A stretch of 46,271 bases of DNA from Nitrincola sp. A-D6 (lineage in GTDB: Bacteria; Pseudomonadota; Gammaproteobacteria; Pseudomonadales; Balneatricaceae): contig NZ_JRLB01000054.1 in assembly GCF_000764495.1 (NCBI RefSeq), forward strand, positions 1 to 46,271, given 5' to 3'. The notes beneath the pieces are model-generated. The model searched no databases. It was given only the letters and a program-made list of their open reading frames with translations, and was not told the DNA's origin. Position numbers and translations under genes: made by a program. Positions within the stretch are counted from its first letter, which is position 1; every line of letters begins with the position of its first letter. This document shows positions 1 to 8,889 of the stretch, one piece after another.

Positions 1-2222
1 GACCCGGAAGAGCGTGAAGCTAATGTGCTTCGTCATACGGCGATCGGTCAACTGGATATCACCCCCTTCGAGCAAATGAAAAACAGCGACAATGAACATA
101 TTCGAGAGCGCTATGAATATGCTCGAATCGTAGCCATACAAGACACCTTGGGCGAAGCCAAAGACCTGCTGCGCTTATTGGAAATTGAAGAAGCCAATAT
201 CCAATACTATGAAACTGAACATCACTACGCCCTCACCACGGCTAAAGCCATTGCCGCCGTTGATAAATTAGAGCGGTCGATTGATAAGCGATACGTCGAT
301 CCGGGCATACAGCTATGGAATAACGTCACTTATGCTACCCGGAAAGTATTTAGCTCAGATCCATTTAACCGATCAGCCGATGAGCAACGACATCAATTCG
401 CGGCCTATGGGATAGAGCAACGTAAAAAGTACCAACGGCTTGCGGATTACTGGAAAACACTGGATCAACGTCCTGGTGTGCATGAACCCGCCAAGCTGGC
501 GCTGCTGGGTGCTGAACAGCGACGTTGCGAAGATTGTCTTGGCTTTGCAGCCAGTCAGTTGGGTTCGTATGTCGATGGCGTTAGGTTAAATGCATCCACC
601 CGGCCTCGGTTTACGAAAAACTCAGTCTGGATGAGATAGAGGGAGAAAACTCAGCTGGTTCGGAATGGGCTACACTCTTCGCTGGCATGATTTCAGTGGC
701 TTCCGAAATGGTTAATCAGCTGGGTGATTCAACAGTCATCGAACGTGTGCAGCAAGTATTCTTTAATGTGTACACTGAAGTGGCTACAACGCTCTTTCAT
801 GGGAATAGCCGTATTCAGCTCACACACATGGAAACACTCGCAGGTGTGGTAGAGCGAAGAGTTCGCATTCCCACCAGTGAATTAAATAGTCAAATACACC
901 AACACTACGAAAAATTTCTAACAGGTCAGTCATCAAACCTGTTCGCCTCGTCAGACGGACAACCGCCTAATGGCAGAAACAGCGGTCTACATCAGCATAC
1001 ACATCGTTTTGGCAGTATCAACGTAACTACCTATGACTATGTGACGGATACCGCAGCAGGTAGAGCGAGTGCCGGGCTATCGGGTATTGCCCTGGCCCTG
1101 GCCCTCTTCAGTGCCCAAAAAACCATTAAAGACTGGCACGACCATCACCGATTTGATGCACGATCCAAAGCCGGAGCAATCGCCAACCTGCCTGCAGTGC
1201 AGCTCAGCGTCGCCTTCAGCACCGTCGTTGCCAGTTACAGCTCGCTAAGAGCCGAAGCCACCTTCATCCGCGCCAGCCAAGGCGCCGCTCAACTCGCCAC
1301 CCGCTTCGCCGCCTATGCCATAGCAGGGTTACCGGGTAGAGGTTATGTGCTTCCTCAACGACCCAAACTGGGGATATCGAGTACTCAGATGGCATTGAGA
1401 GCACAGCAAGCCAGGATATTAGGGGGAATAGGCCTGGTGATTGGCTTACTCATCTCTGCAGGGCAGGCATGGGAGGGTAAAGTCCGTGAAGATTATGCCT
1501 GATGACAGGACATACATTGCAAGGAGCGGGTGGCTTGATGCTATCAGCATCACTGTTAGGCTCTCTGGCGGGTAGTAAAATTACTGCGTTAGCTATTGTT
1601 GGCAAGGCTGTTGCTGCTGTTGCCTGGCCCTTAGTCATTATAGGGGGAGTGCTCCTTGCAATCGGACTGGTCTTCGTCGCTTCCCAACGAACGGACTTGG
1701 AGCAATGGATCTCTGAAGGGTTTTGGGGAAGTAGTAAGAGGTACTGGGATGATGAACGTCCTGCATTTAACGCTCAATTAACTCAATCCAGAAAACTAAT
1801 CACTAGTGATTCTGATACGTTAGATCAGTCAGAACAACTTCTAGTTCTTTTTAACGATGAAATGCGAGCCTTCGAAAAACTGATCTGGCCGATTAATGCT
1901 TCACAAATAGAAGACGATTTGGTTGTAAAGGTGGAGTTTCAAGGCCTCACTGATGAAGCTGATTTAGCGCAATTATCTATCAGCATAGAAAACTATCAGC
2001 CCGCGGAGCCCATGGCATGATGACAGGTGCATCAACCTGGGCACGCATTCAAAGTCATCAGGTACGTCGAGAATGGGTAGGGCCCGGTGTCGTGTCGTTA
2101 GATTTATCTGCCTATTCTGATGAGAAGAGACTGCGATTAACCGTGAGTTTGATCGCTTAATCGCTGATGGTGAGTCACAGCGGTTTACGATGATAGAGCC
2201 ACTTGAAATCACAGTTATATAA
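1..2222 (+). CDS. Putative T6SS effector, VasX/BTH_I2691-like (5'-partial, four frameshifts)
   Basis: The reading frame is open from base 1, so the N-terminus lies outside the window. Coding sense continues through four frame changes, near 598, 1499, 2016 and 2144. Each is explained by one missing base, and a stop is reached at 2222. The first 200 residues are mostly helical and charged. The middle and C-terminal parts carry several hydrophobic stretches (about 1060-1120, 1400-1460 and 1520-1680), followed by a soluble tail with a conserved-looking YWDDERPAF segment. This architecture (large soluble front, late cluster of membrane segments, short polar tail) resembles VasX and BTH_I2691-family type VI effectors, which are thought to permeabilise membranes of rival cells. 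The family call is from overall pattern only. The four lesions could be sequencing errors, as elsewhere here, or real decay. Confidence 0.5.
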
Positions 2223-2246
2223 TCAAAGAAACTATAGGATAACCGG

Positions 2247-3203
2247 ATGTCGTTAACACCTGAAGAGTTACTACCCAATCCCACTGAAAATCCAGATGTT
2301 ATTGAGGCATTAAATCTGTCCATTACAAAGATCGATGATGATTTGATTGAAATTCCCCATATGACCGCAATGGGTGCTAATACATTTTTTAAGATGGTTT
2401 TTATTGCATTGATGCTGGGGAGTGCAGCAGCATATAATCCTGGTTGGTTTGCCTCGGATGGTAAACCAGGTGTTGCTTATGCTGCTATCTACAATATGTT
2501 TAATAGAGAAGAAAGTATCTTATCTTCTTTTGCACGTTACGAAGATAGAAAAAACCCTGGATTCACTGGTTCGGGTATGTCATATGAAGAGTTCAAATTA
2601 GATATGCTCGAACGCCATGGCAGAGGCATAGGGTCTGGTCTATTTGCTATAGCTTTTCTTATGGGAACCTGGATTTTATTAAATATAGCGATTGCAAACC
2701 CTGTCAGGATTGATCGCAAGCGTCGTATTATGTATGCTTGGATTCATGGTCAATTTGCATGCATTCAGTTTCCTTCTAATATTGATCAGCCTATGCAGGT
2801 TGTCGAAGCCCATGTGCCTATGCGAGATAAGGCAAACGATCTTTATAATATGACAGGACCCTTAAATCTCTGGTTGCCCTATCCCAAAAAAAATAAAAAT
2901 GTAATCGTTAGCTTAGGTGCCAATCATGGATTATTTAACGCAATGGTCTTAGGGCAACCTTATTACCTACAAGACTTTCTGAATGATTACCTGACAACCC
3001 CCAATCCGAAATGGCTGGATCAGCTTGGTCCTAAGCGAAAGCCTAAATATGTACACCCACTCAATTACTTGTTATTTCATTTCTCGCGCTTACAGTTCTT
3101 ACCTCAGTTTCCGTTCAAAAAACGTAAAACGGAAAAAGCGATTGAAGCGTTTATGAAGAATCCACGTACGAAGCTATATGATGAATATGTGCCGTATCGT
3201 TAA
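2247..3203 (+). CDS. Two-helix membrane protein, possibly DUF6708-like partner of the upstream effector
   Basis: This is a 318-residue protein starting 24 bases after the effector gene on the same strand. It has two clear membrane segments, around residues 46-65 (FKMVFIALMLGSAAAY) and 130-150 (GLFAIAFLMGTWILLNIAIA). The loop between them carries an acidic stretch, and a long basic cytoplasmic C-terminal domain follows. The part after the second helix (VRIDRKRRIMYAW, residues about 152-165) resembles DUF6708 proteins, which often follow type VI effector genes, but this is recalled rather than searched. By position it could be an immunity or loading partner. The gene is visibly more AT-rich than the housekeeping genes further right, which fits an acquired effector module. 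Function is not established. Confidence 0.5.
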   Translation: MSLTPEELLPNPTENPDVIEALNLSITKIDDDLIEIPHMTAMGANTFFKMVFIALMLGSAAAYNPGWFASDGKPGVAYAAIYNMFNREESILSSFARYEDRKNPGFTGSGMSYEEFKLDMLERHGRGIGSGLFAIAFLMGTWILLNIAIANPVRIDRKRRIMYAWIHGQFACIQFPSNIDQPMQVVEAHVPMRDKANDLYNMTGPLNLWLPYPKKNKNVIVSLGANHGLFNAMVLGQPYYLQDFLNDYLTTPNPKWLDQLGPKRKPKYVHPLNYLLFHFSRLQFLPQFPFKKRKTEKAIEAFMKNPRTKLYDEYVPYR

Positions 3204-3305
3204 ACATCTGGATGATGGTGCAAACAATACTAAGGAGCATCATCAATCGGCTTAACAGTCGATGGCCTTGAAGCGTTTCACCGGTGAGGTGCCATGCCGA
3301 CATTA

Positions 3306-4001
3306 TTATTCAATAATGTTAAATTGCTCTCGTGCGATATCCTTGTGTATTCCGTCAAAATGCCACCACTCATGACTGAGCGGGATAAAGCCAGCTTGAG
3401 TCATGATGTCAGCAAGTAATTGGCGGTTGTCCTTTTGTGTTTCGTTCAAGCCAAATGCCTGAAGGTGTGCATATCCTAAATAGATTGCGACACTGCTCTG
3501 ATAAAATGGGATGAACCCCATATCTATTCTTTCGCCGTTGGCATCCACAATAGTGACGTCAACAGCAACACCATAGTTATGCATTGATCCACTATCAGGA
3601 TGCGCGACATACCTTTCAAAGCGTGTACCCTGCATTTTTTCAAACATCTGCCTGGATACACTTCTGGGGCGTGCTGCATCCATTATTATAATTGAATGGT
3701 CTGGATGTATGGCTTTTAGATTTTGTTGAGCTGAGGATAATTGATGAGCAACTTCTTCACGAAGATAAGCTGTGGTTAAGCCATCGTAAAAATTTTGTCG
3801 AAAAAGATTTTTAGTGGAGTCAGAGTTGACCAGGTCTACTTGAATCGTATTATCAATGGAGTGAATATCCACCAGGTCTGCTTGAATGAATCTGTTTTCA
3901 ATCTCGTTTGTATGAGAGATAGCACTTGCAGAGAAAATCATACAAAAATACGCCAATCCAATAGTGTTTATCTTTAACATGACTGAATACACCATGAGCA
4001 T
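3306..4001 (-). CDS. VanX-like D-alanyl-D-alanine dipeptidase (M15D), exported
   Basis: This is a zinc dipeptidase that splits D-Ala-D-Ala. The metal-binding motifs are SMHNYGVAVD (SxHxxGxAxD, His and Asp ligands, residues about 139-148) and EWWHFDG near the C-terminus (ExxWH, catalytic Glu and third ligand). An upstream Arg-containing segment (MDAARPRSV) matches the family. An N-terminal hydrophobic segment ending SASA looks like a signal peptide, so the enzyme probably acts in the periplasm. A Met at position 8 (base 3980) gives a more typical signal peptide, and neither start has a convincing ribosome site. It diverges from the L,D-transpeptidase gene. In non-pathogens such enzymes usually serve dipeptide scavenging or wall turnover; no vanH/vanA partner is visible, so glycopeptide resistance is not implied. 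Confidence 0.85.
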   Translation of the reverse strand: MLMVYSVMLKINTIGLAYFCMIFSASAISHTNEIENRFIQADLVDIHSIDNTIQVDLVNSDSTKNLFRQNFYDGLTTAYLREEVAHQLSSAQQNLKAIHPDHSIIIMDAARPRSVSRQMFEKMQGTRFERYVAHPDSGSMHNYGVAVDVTIVDANGERIDMGFIPFYQSSVAIYLGYAHLQAFGLNETQKDNRQLLADIMTQAGFIPLSHEWWHFDGIHKDIAREQFNIIE

Positions 4002-4047
4002 AATAGAGGGTGATGGCTAGATTTGTACTGCATTTGCGCCAATTTGG

Positions 4048-4083
4048 TTGATTAAAATAACATGCCTGATGAAATCTAATCAA
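4048..4083. repeat. Inverted repeat between divergent dipeptidase and transpeptidase genes
   Basis: TTGATTA (4048-4054) and TAATCAA (4077-4083) form perfect 7-base arms separated by 22 bases, in the 183-base divergent intergenic region. It could be a regulator site serving both genes. No regulator is identified. Confidence 0.35.
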
Positions 4084-4120
4084 CTCTGGCTGTTTATTAA
4101 GTAGTAGTTAATTTTCGGGG

Positions 4121-4148
4121 TTGAAGTTTTGTGTTTGTAGGGTAATCT
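4121..4148 (+). promoter_or_regulatory. Candidate sigma-70 promoter for the L,D-transpeptidase gene
   Basis: TTGAAG (4121-4126) and TAATCT (4143-4148) are separated by 16 bases, about 37 bases upstream of the start codon at 4185. The match is moderate and based on sequence alone. Confidence 0.4.
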
Positions 4149-4184
4149 AGCCAATCAATTTTAAAAGGGACGAAGGAATCGTAA

Positions 4185-5521
4185 ATGTCAGGGTTGGGAA
4201 ACTATTACAGGGTAGTATTGTTTGTTTTGTGTGCATTTTTTATTGATATACGTGTTGTCTCTGCAGCAAAGATAGACGAGTTTTATGTGCATGAGTTTCT
4301 TCGGATAACAGAATCCAGTGCTATCTGGCAAACCTCTAAATTTATTCAGCAACTAAATGAAGAGGTTCAACTGCTGGCTGATGACGGTTTAATACCCTCT
4401 CGTTATCGCTTAACTGATGTAGATTCAATGATCCAGCAGCTGGATCAAAGTAAAGATTTAGATGAATCAAAAAAGTTTGAGGTAGTACGTCAGTACTTTT
4501 CGGCATTGAGCGATTTACACTATGGTCCAACATTGCAGGCGAATATTGAACCCTATTTAATTTATCCTGAGCATAGGCAACCCGTCACGCTTGATGCTAA
4601 CCATATTCTTAATTTTGCCCTTTTGGGCGTGGACTCTCCTTCGGATGCTTTTGCTTTGGCCAGGCCAGACTATATTCCATATCTGAGACTACGTGTGGCT
4701 TTTAGGGTTGCTGAGAAGTATGGGGTGCTTACTGATGATCAGCGGCTCAAAGTGCAAGTCAATCTGGAGCGTTTCCGGCGTTTGAGCCATAAAGTCACTG
4801 ATCAGATGTTACTGGTGGATATCGCCGGAGCTGAGTTGGCGTTATATGATGGTGGTTCTCAACCCCTTGTACAGCAGGCTTCTCAAATTGGGCGAACGGA
4901 TCGCCAAACCCCGCTGATGTGGAGCGAGGTGACTCATATTACGGTTAATCCCTCCTGGACTGTGCCGCCAACAGTATACCGTGAGGATATGTTGCCTCAG
5001 ATACGCCGTAGTCAGCGTTTTTTGGAGGAAAACCAGATACAGGTGTTGGATTTCGATGGAAACCCGCAGAGTCCCGCGTCGATTAACTGGCGTAATCCTG
5101 GCCGGATTCTGCTGCGCAGGCACCTGGCGACCAAAATGAGTTAGGGCGGATAGTGGTACGTTTTCCAAATAACGAAGCAATTTTTCTGCATGATACACCC
5201 AGCCAGGGATATTTCAGTCAGAACATGCGCGCATTGAGTTCCGGCTGTGTCAGATTGCAGGAGGCTCCTGAGTTGGCGCATAAGCTGCTGGCTGTCAGCA
5301 AGACCGATGCCGCAAGTACGTTAGAGCAGTTATTGAGTACTGGTGTGACTCAGGAGTTATTTTTGGATCAACCCATCCCGGTATTGTTGGCTTATTGGAC
5401 TGTTGATACAGACGCGAAAATGAGGTTGCATTTCCGCTCTGATATTTATGAGCTGGATGAGCCGATGCTGGATTTTTTTAAAGATTTGGCGGCGTTTCCG
5501 GATAGACAATACCTGCCATAA
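4185..5521 (+). CDS. YcbB/LdtD-like L,D-transpeptidase (one frameshift)
   Basis: This enzyme makes 3-3 cross-links or attaches partners to peptidoglycan through a catalytic Cys. A signal segment occupies residues 1-28. A helical scaffold follows, then the YkuD catalytic domain, with TPLMWSEV and NPSWTVPPT matching the YcbB substrate region. After the frame change comes LHDTPSQGYF and the active-site SSGCVRL. One missing base near 5113-5119 restores RQAPGDQNELGRIVVRF between the two halves and gives 445 residues. This is short for the YcbB family (E. coli 615). The linkage from TVPPT to the catalytic Cys looks too short to hold the peptidoglycan-binding insert, so this appears to be a compact form. 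Its 3' end overlaps the convergent M14 gene by 44 bases. Confidence 0.85.
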
Positions 5522-6248
5522 GAGCTCTGCCGTAACGTGTCCATATTTGCCCTGGCTTTAAGTGATGATCCTCCGGTCGCATTTCAAATGTTACGATGGG
5601 GATCTGACGCTCCACACCTGCATAGCTGCCATGAGAGCCAGGGCGTGCACCCAGTTTACAGATTGGCAGGTCAGTATGACGTGCCATGGCCCGACTGATC
5701 TGAATGGCCGGCCCATCATAGTCGATACAGGCCAAAGGTTGGTGAATGGATAGAATTCTGTCGGGAGGGTAGATTTTCTTGATGTTTACCAGTGCCCGGG
5801 ATTCGGGTTCCGATAAGGGGTGCATGCCGAACTGACGATTATTGATGCGGTTTTGGCTTGGAAAATTACGATTGGGATCCACCCCTCGGGCATTTGCCCG
5901 TGTATTGGCCAGTAAGCCATCCGGGTTAGCGACAGGGATTGCAATGACCCGGTGCTGATAGCGCCAATCTCCCGGAAGTTGCTTGAGTTTTTCTATTAAT
6001 TGTTCCGTCAGGGTTGTGCTGGCGGGCTCATTGCCGTGAATCGCACCGTAGACCAGGGTTGTCTGATGACCACAGCCGATTCGGGTGTATTGGATAGGAC
6101 GTCCGTTGTATGAATGTCCCGCGATACCCTGTTCAATATCAGGAATATTATTTGGGCAGCTTGGTTGAGGTGATAGCAGACTGCATCCGTGTGTCAATAG
6201 CATTGTCAGTGCCAGGCAAGCTGACACTGCAATTTTATGAGATGGCAT
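5478..6248 (-). CDS. M14 zinc carboxypeptidase, MpaA-like murein peptide amidase, lipoprotein-type signal
   Basis: This is a 256-residue M14-family metallopeptidase. Visible motifs are HGNEP (His and Glu zinc ligands, residues about 71-75), NPDG and DPNRNFP (substrate-binding Asn-Arg), SIHQ (third zinc ligand) and IVTFEM (catalytic Glu) near residue 230. This set matches MpaA, which cuts the gamma-D-Glu-diaminopimelate bond of murein peptides. E. coli MpaA is cytoplasmic, whereas this one has an N-terminal hydrophobic segment followed by HGCSLL, suggesting a lipoprotein in the cell envelope. It follows the OmpA-like lipoprotein gene on the same strand by 77 bases, so the two may be cotranscribed. 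Wall-peptide trimming is the likely role, in keeping with its neighbours. Confidence 0.8.
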   Translation of the reverse strand: MPSHKIAVSACLALTMLLTHGCSLLSPQPSCPNNIPDIEQGIAGHSYNGRPIQYTRIGCGHQTTLVYGAIHGNEPASTTLTEQLIEKLKQLPGDWRYQHRVIAIPVANPDGLLANTRANARGVDPNRNFPSQNRINNRQFGMHPLSEPESRALVNIKKIYPPDRILSIHQPLACIDYDGPAIQISRAMARHTDLPICKLGARPGSHGSYAGVERQIPIVTFEMRPEDHHLKPGQIWTRYGRALMAGIVYPETPPNL

Positions 6249-6325
6249 AAAAAACTCTCAGGCAAGGTCCAGGTACACAAACCCTGACCCAAAGCTGGTA
6301 TCAGGGCGTAGTGTCTCGATTCAGA

Positions 6326-6854
6326 TCATTCGGAGATGATCAGTTCGACTCGACGATTGGCTGCACGACCTTCTGCTGTACGGTTGTTGGCAATAGGGGC
6401 TTCCTGGCCCATTCCAGTCACCTGGATTCGTGACATCTGGATGCCTTGCTGGTTCAGGAAGTCAGCAACCTGGCGTGCCCGGTTCTCAGAAAGTGCCTGA
6501 TTATAATCCGGGTTGCCAATATTGTCTGTATGGCCGATCACTTCAATGTTCAGGTGGGTGTTCTGTATCGATGCCCCTGCAACATCGGTGAGTGCTGCCT
6601 GTAGCTCTTGACTCAAACTTGCTCCATCAAAGCTGAAAGCCTGGATTTCAGGAAATTCGAGTAGCAGAGAGTTGTCATCCCGTTGTTGCATTTGCAAATA
6701 GGGTGAGGTGATCAGAGCATCAGCAACTGAGCGTATCGATTCAGTAGTTTGCGCGGTGTGGCTGCCATCAACCTGAGACTGGTCGAGCTGCACAGCCAGT
6801 TAATATGAAACAAGTAAAGCCCACTATGATTGCTTTTCTTGGATTGAATTCCAT
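6326..6854 (-). CDS. OmpA-like peptidoglycan-associated lipoprotein (frameshift near the lipobox)
   Basis: The main open part (6326-6793, 155 residues) is an OmpA C-terminal domain. IEVIGHTDNIGNPDYNQ supplies the diaminopimelate-binding Asp, and NRTAEGRAANRRVELII the conserved Arg and closing strand. Upstream, a start at 6854 preceded by GGGAGAAACAA gives a signal peptide ending FILTGC, a good lipobox, but in another frame that stops soon after. Joining the two needs a net change of two lost bases or one extra base near 6795, unlike the single-base losses elsewhere. Losing a CA from TGTGCACAG would give a smooth TGCAQLDQ join. The product of about 176 residues would be an outer-membrane lipoprotein gripping peptidoglycan, similar to YiaD. 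Confidence 0.8.
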
Positions 6855-6938
6855 TTGTTTCTCCCAATAGATAAAAAATGCGTTCCAAATCGCCAGCGTC
6901 CATGCTGAGCGATATTAAGGAGCTTTGCGGGAAAAATC

Positions 6939-6952
6939 CACTCTAAAGAGTG
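6939..6952. repeat. Short perfect palindrome upstream of the OmpA-like gene
   Basis: CACTCT-AA-AGAGTG lies about 85 bases upstream of the lipoprotein start, in the region between that gene and the shared terminator. It is a possible operator or stem; nothing identifies a binding protein. Confidence 0.25.
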
Positions 6953-7007
6953 AAACTAAGCATAATTTTGATATGTTGCAGGTAGATAATACGACGAGCT
7001 AGCTAAG

Positions 7008-7034
7008 AAAAAGCCCGACAGGGTCGGGCTTTTT
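7008..7034. terminator. Bidirectional Rho-independent terminator
   Basis: The stem GCCCGAC / GTCGGGC (7013-7019 with 7023-7029) has a 3-base loop AGG. It is flanked by AAAAA on the left and TTTTT on the right. It sits just after the symporter stop on the minus strand and would also stop transcription entering from the left. Confidence 0.9.
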
Positions 7035-7042
7035 ACGGAGGT

Positions 7043-8539
7043 TTATTCAGACTTCTGCTTTGCCAAGCGTTCTTCCCAGAAGGTAGCGTTTTTGATGCCC
7101 AGTTTCACCGGATCAAAGGTGATAGGGCCACCGGCTTTCTGCTGCTCTTCATAGTCACGTAGCGCTTTCATAGTGGGTTTGGAGACAAAGAAGATCACCA
7201 GGATACCGACAATGTTGATCCAGGCCATCAGTCCGACACCGACATCACCCAGATCCCAGATGTAACCGGCGGTGTTGACGGTGCCGTAAGCTACCATGAA
7301 CATGATAACCAGTTTGACAATTACCAGGGGTATATCAAGCTTGAGTGCACGACGCAGGTAGGCGACATTGGTTTCGGCAATATAGTAGTAAGCCAGGATG
7401 GTGGTGAAGGCAAAGAAAAACAGTGCAAAACCAACAAACACAGGACCTACGCCACCGAATACGCTTTGTAGCGCCAGTTGTGTAAATGCAGGTGAACCGA
7501 TTTCAGTACCAGCTGCAACGTTCTGAACGATAAATTGGCCAGCTTCCAGAGAGCCCTGCACATTGTACTGCTGTGTGATCAGAATCATCAGAGCCGTGGC
7601 GGTACAGATAAACAGTGTGTCGACATAAACCGAGAAGGCTTGTACCAGACCTTGCTGGGCCGGATGCTCTACTTCAGCCGCTGCCGCTGCATGGGGGCCG
7701 GTTCCCTGACCCGCTTCGTTGGAGTAGATGCCGCGTTTGACACCCCAGCCAATGGCTGCACCAAATCCAGCCTGAGCGGTAAAGGCATCAGTGAATATCA
7801 GTCCGAATACCCCAGGTACTTTGTCCAGATTCAGGAAAATAATGATCATCGCCATCACGATGTAACCCAGTGCCATAAAGGGAACGACGAACTGGGTGAA
7901 GTGAGCGATGCGCTTGATGCCGCCGAAGATAATGAACGCCAGTACGATCAGAATAATCGCCAAGGCGATCAGCTTGGTGCTGCCAACTTCGCCAAAGCTG
8001 CTGGAAACCATCTGTCCTTCGCCAAATACCTGGGTAACCGCATTGCCGACTGCATTCGCCTGAATTCCTGGTAAGAAAATGCCACAGGCGATAATCGCTG
8101 AGATAGCAAAAAGAACACCTAGCCATTTCCAGCCCAGGCAGCGTTCAAAGTAGTAAGCTGGTCCACCACGGTACTGACCATTATCGTTAACCTTGTAGAT
8201 CTGACCTAGTGTGGATTCAGCATAAGCGGTGCTGGCACCCAGGGAGGCAACCACCCACATCCAGAAAACTGCACCTGGGCCACCAAAGCCTATCGCGGCG
8301 GCGACACCCGCGATGTTACCCACCCCTACACGGCCTGACAATGATACTGCAAGCGCTTGAAATGAAGAGATACCCTTGTCTGACTCGTTAGAGTTGAACA
8401 GTAGGCGCCACATCTCTTTAAAATGACGTACCTGCGCAAAACGCGTCAGGATGGAGTAGAAAAGACCTGCGCCAAGGCACAGAAAGATCAGAGCATCACT
8501 CCAGATAAAACCGTTAAGAGTATTAACCAGTGTTTCCAT
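7043..8539 (-). CDS. AGCS-family alanine/glycine:sodium symporter
   Basis: This is a 498-residue multi-spanning membrane protein with about ten hydrophobic segments. Family motifs are clear: SLSGRVGVGNIAGVA near residue 65 (substrate/Na+ site region), GGPAYYFERCLG, GWGVKRGIYSNEAGQGTGP around residue 263, and a conserved last third ending in a charged tail. It imports small neutral amino acids, typically alanine or glycine, with sodium. The gene stands alone, with a terminator right after it and an AT-rich 350-base leader before it. It is intact, unlike many neighbours. The exact substrate cannot be read from sequence, and AGCS members are often named alsT or dagA interchangeably. Confidence 0.9.
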   Translation of the reverse strand: METLVNTLNGFIWSDALIFLCLGAGLFYSILTRFAQVRHFKEMWRLLFNSNESDKGISSFQALAVSLSGRVGVGNIAGVAAAIGFGGPGAVFWMWVVASLGASTAYAESTLGQIYKVNDNGQYRGGPAYYFERCLGWKWLGVLFAISAIIACGIFLPGIQANAVGNAVTQVFGEGQMVSSSFGEVGSTKLIALAIILIVLAFIIFGGIKRIAHFTQFVVPFMALGYIVMAMIIIFLNLDKVPGVFGLIFTDAFTAQAGFGAAIGWGVKRGIYSNEAGQGTGPHAAAAAEVEHPAQQGLVQAFSVYVDTLFICTATALMILITQQYNVQGSLEAGQFIVQNVAAGTEIGSPAFTQLALQSVFGGVGPVFVGFALFFFAFTTILAYYYIAETNVAYLRRALKLDIPLVIVKLVIMFMVAYGTVNTAGYIWDLGDVGVGLMAWINIVGILVIFFVSKPTMKALRDYEEQQKAGGPITFDPVKLGIKNATFWEERLAKQKSE

Positions 8540-8889
8540 GATGAGATTCCGGTTCGTTATTGTTGTTAGCCTTTGTCGATAAGTCTGAAGTTATAGGTTT
8601 ATATATTTTTATAACCTTTAGGCTTCGACACCAAGGGAAAGTATTCTACAGTAACAAAAAACTAATATCTATCTAACGTGTAGTGATTAATTCTGAAATA
8701 CTTTTAATAAAAAGCAAAAAAATCTATTTTTAATAAAAAAGTAATAACAATTACTGATATTTTTTGTAAGATTTTGAAATTAAATGGTTATTTAGGTTTG
8801 TGTAAGAGGGGAGGCAAAAAAGAGGCGGATATTGGGCCCTTGTACAGAAAAGCCGCTTAGGGACGGCTTTTCTGCTGGGAAGGTTATGT
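8540..8889. other. AT-rich intergenic region upstream of the symporter gene
   Basis: This holds no convincing gene. The part nearest the symporter (8590-8760) is strongly AT-rich and should contain its minus-strand promoter, but I see no clear -35/-10 pair. An imperfect inverted repeat, AGGTT...AACCT, lies near 8596-8620. The glcG terminator is at its far end. Confidence 0.6.
8848..8873 (-). terminator. Terminator after glcG
   Basis: AAAAGCCG (8848-8855) and CGGCTTTT (8864-8871) form a stem with an 8-base loop, just past the glcG stop. The A-run on the plus strand supplies the U-tract for minus-strand transcripts, so it ends the glcDEFG transcript. Confidence 0.75.

Noticed and set aside
3249..3410. 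Short plus-strand frame starting MALKRFTGEVPCR in the gap after the DUF6708-like gene
   Set aside because: It resembles the start of some PAAR-type proteins but soon runs antisense into the dipeptidase gene. Too short to call; possibly a remnant.
3306..4001. Glycopeptide resistance cluster
   Set aside because: A VanX-like enzyme alone, with no vanH, vanA or two-component genes, does not give the resistance pathway; such dipeptidases are common in Gram-negatives.
7535..8074. 179-residue plus-strand frame opposite the AGCS symporter
   Set aside because: It is antisense to a well-conserved gene, with no domain and atypical composition; a mirror of the real coding strand.
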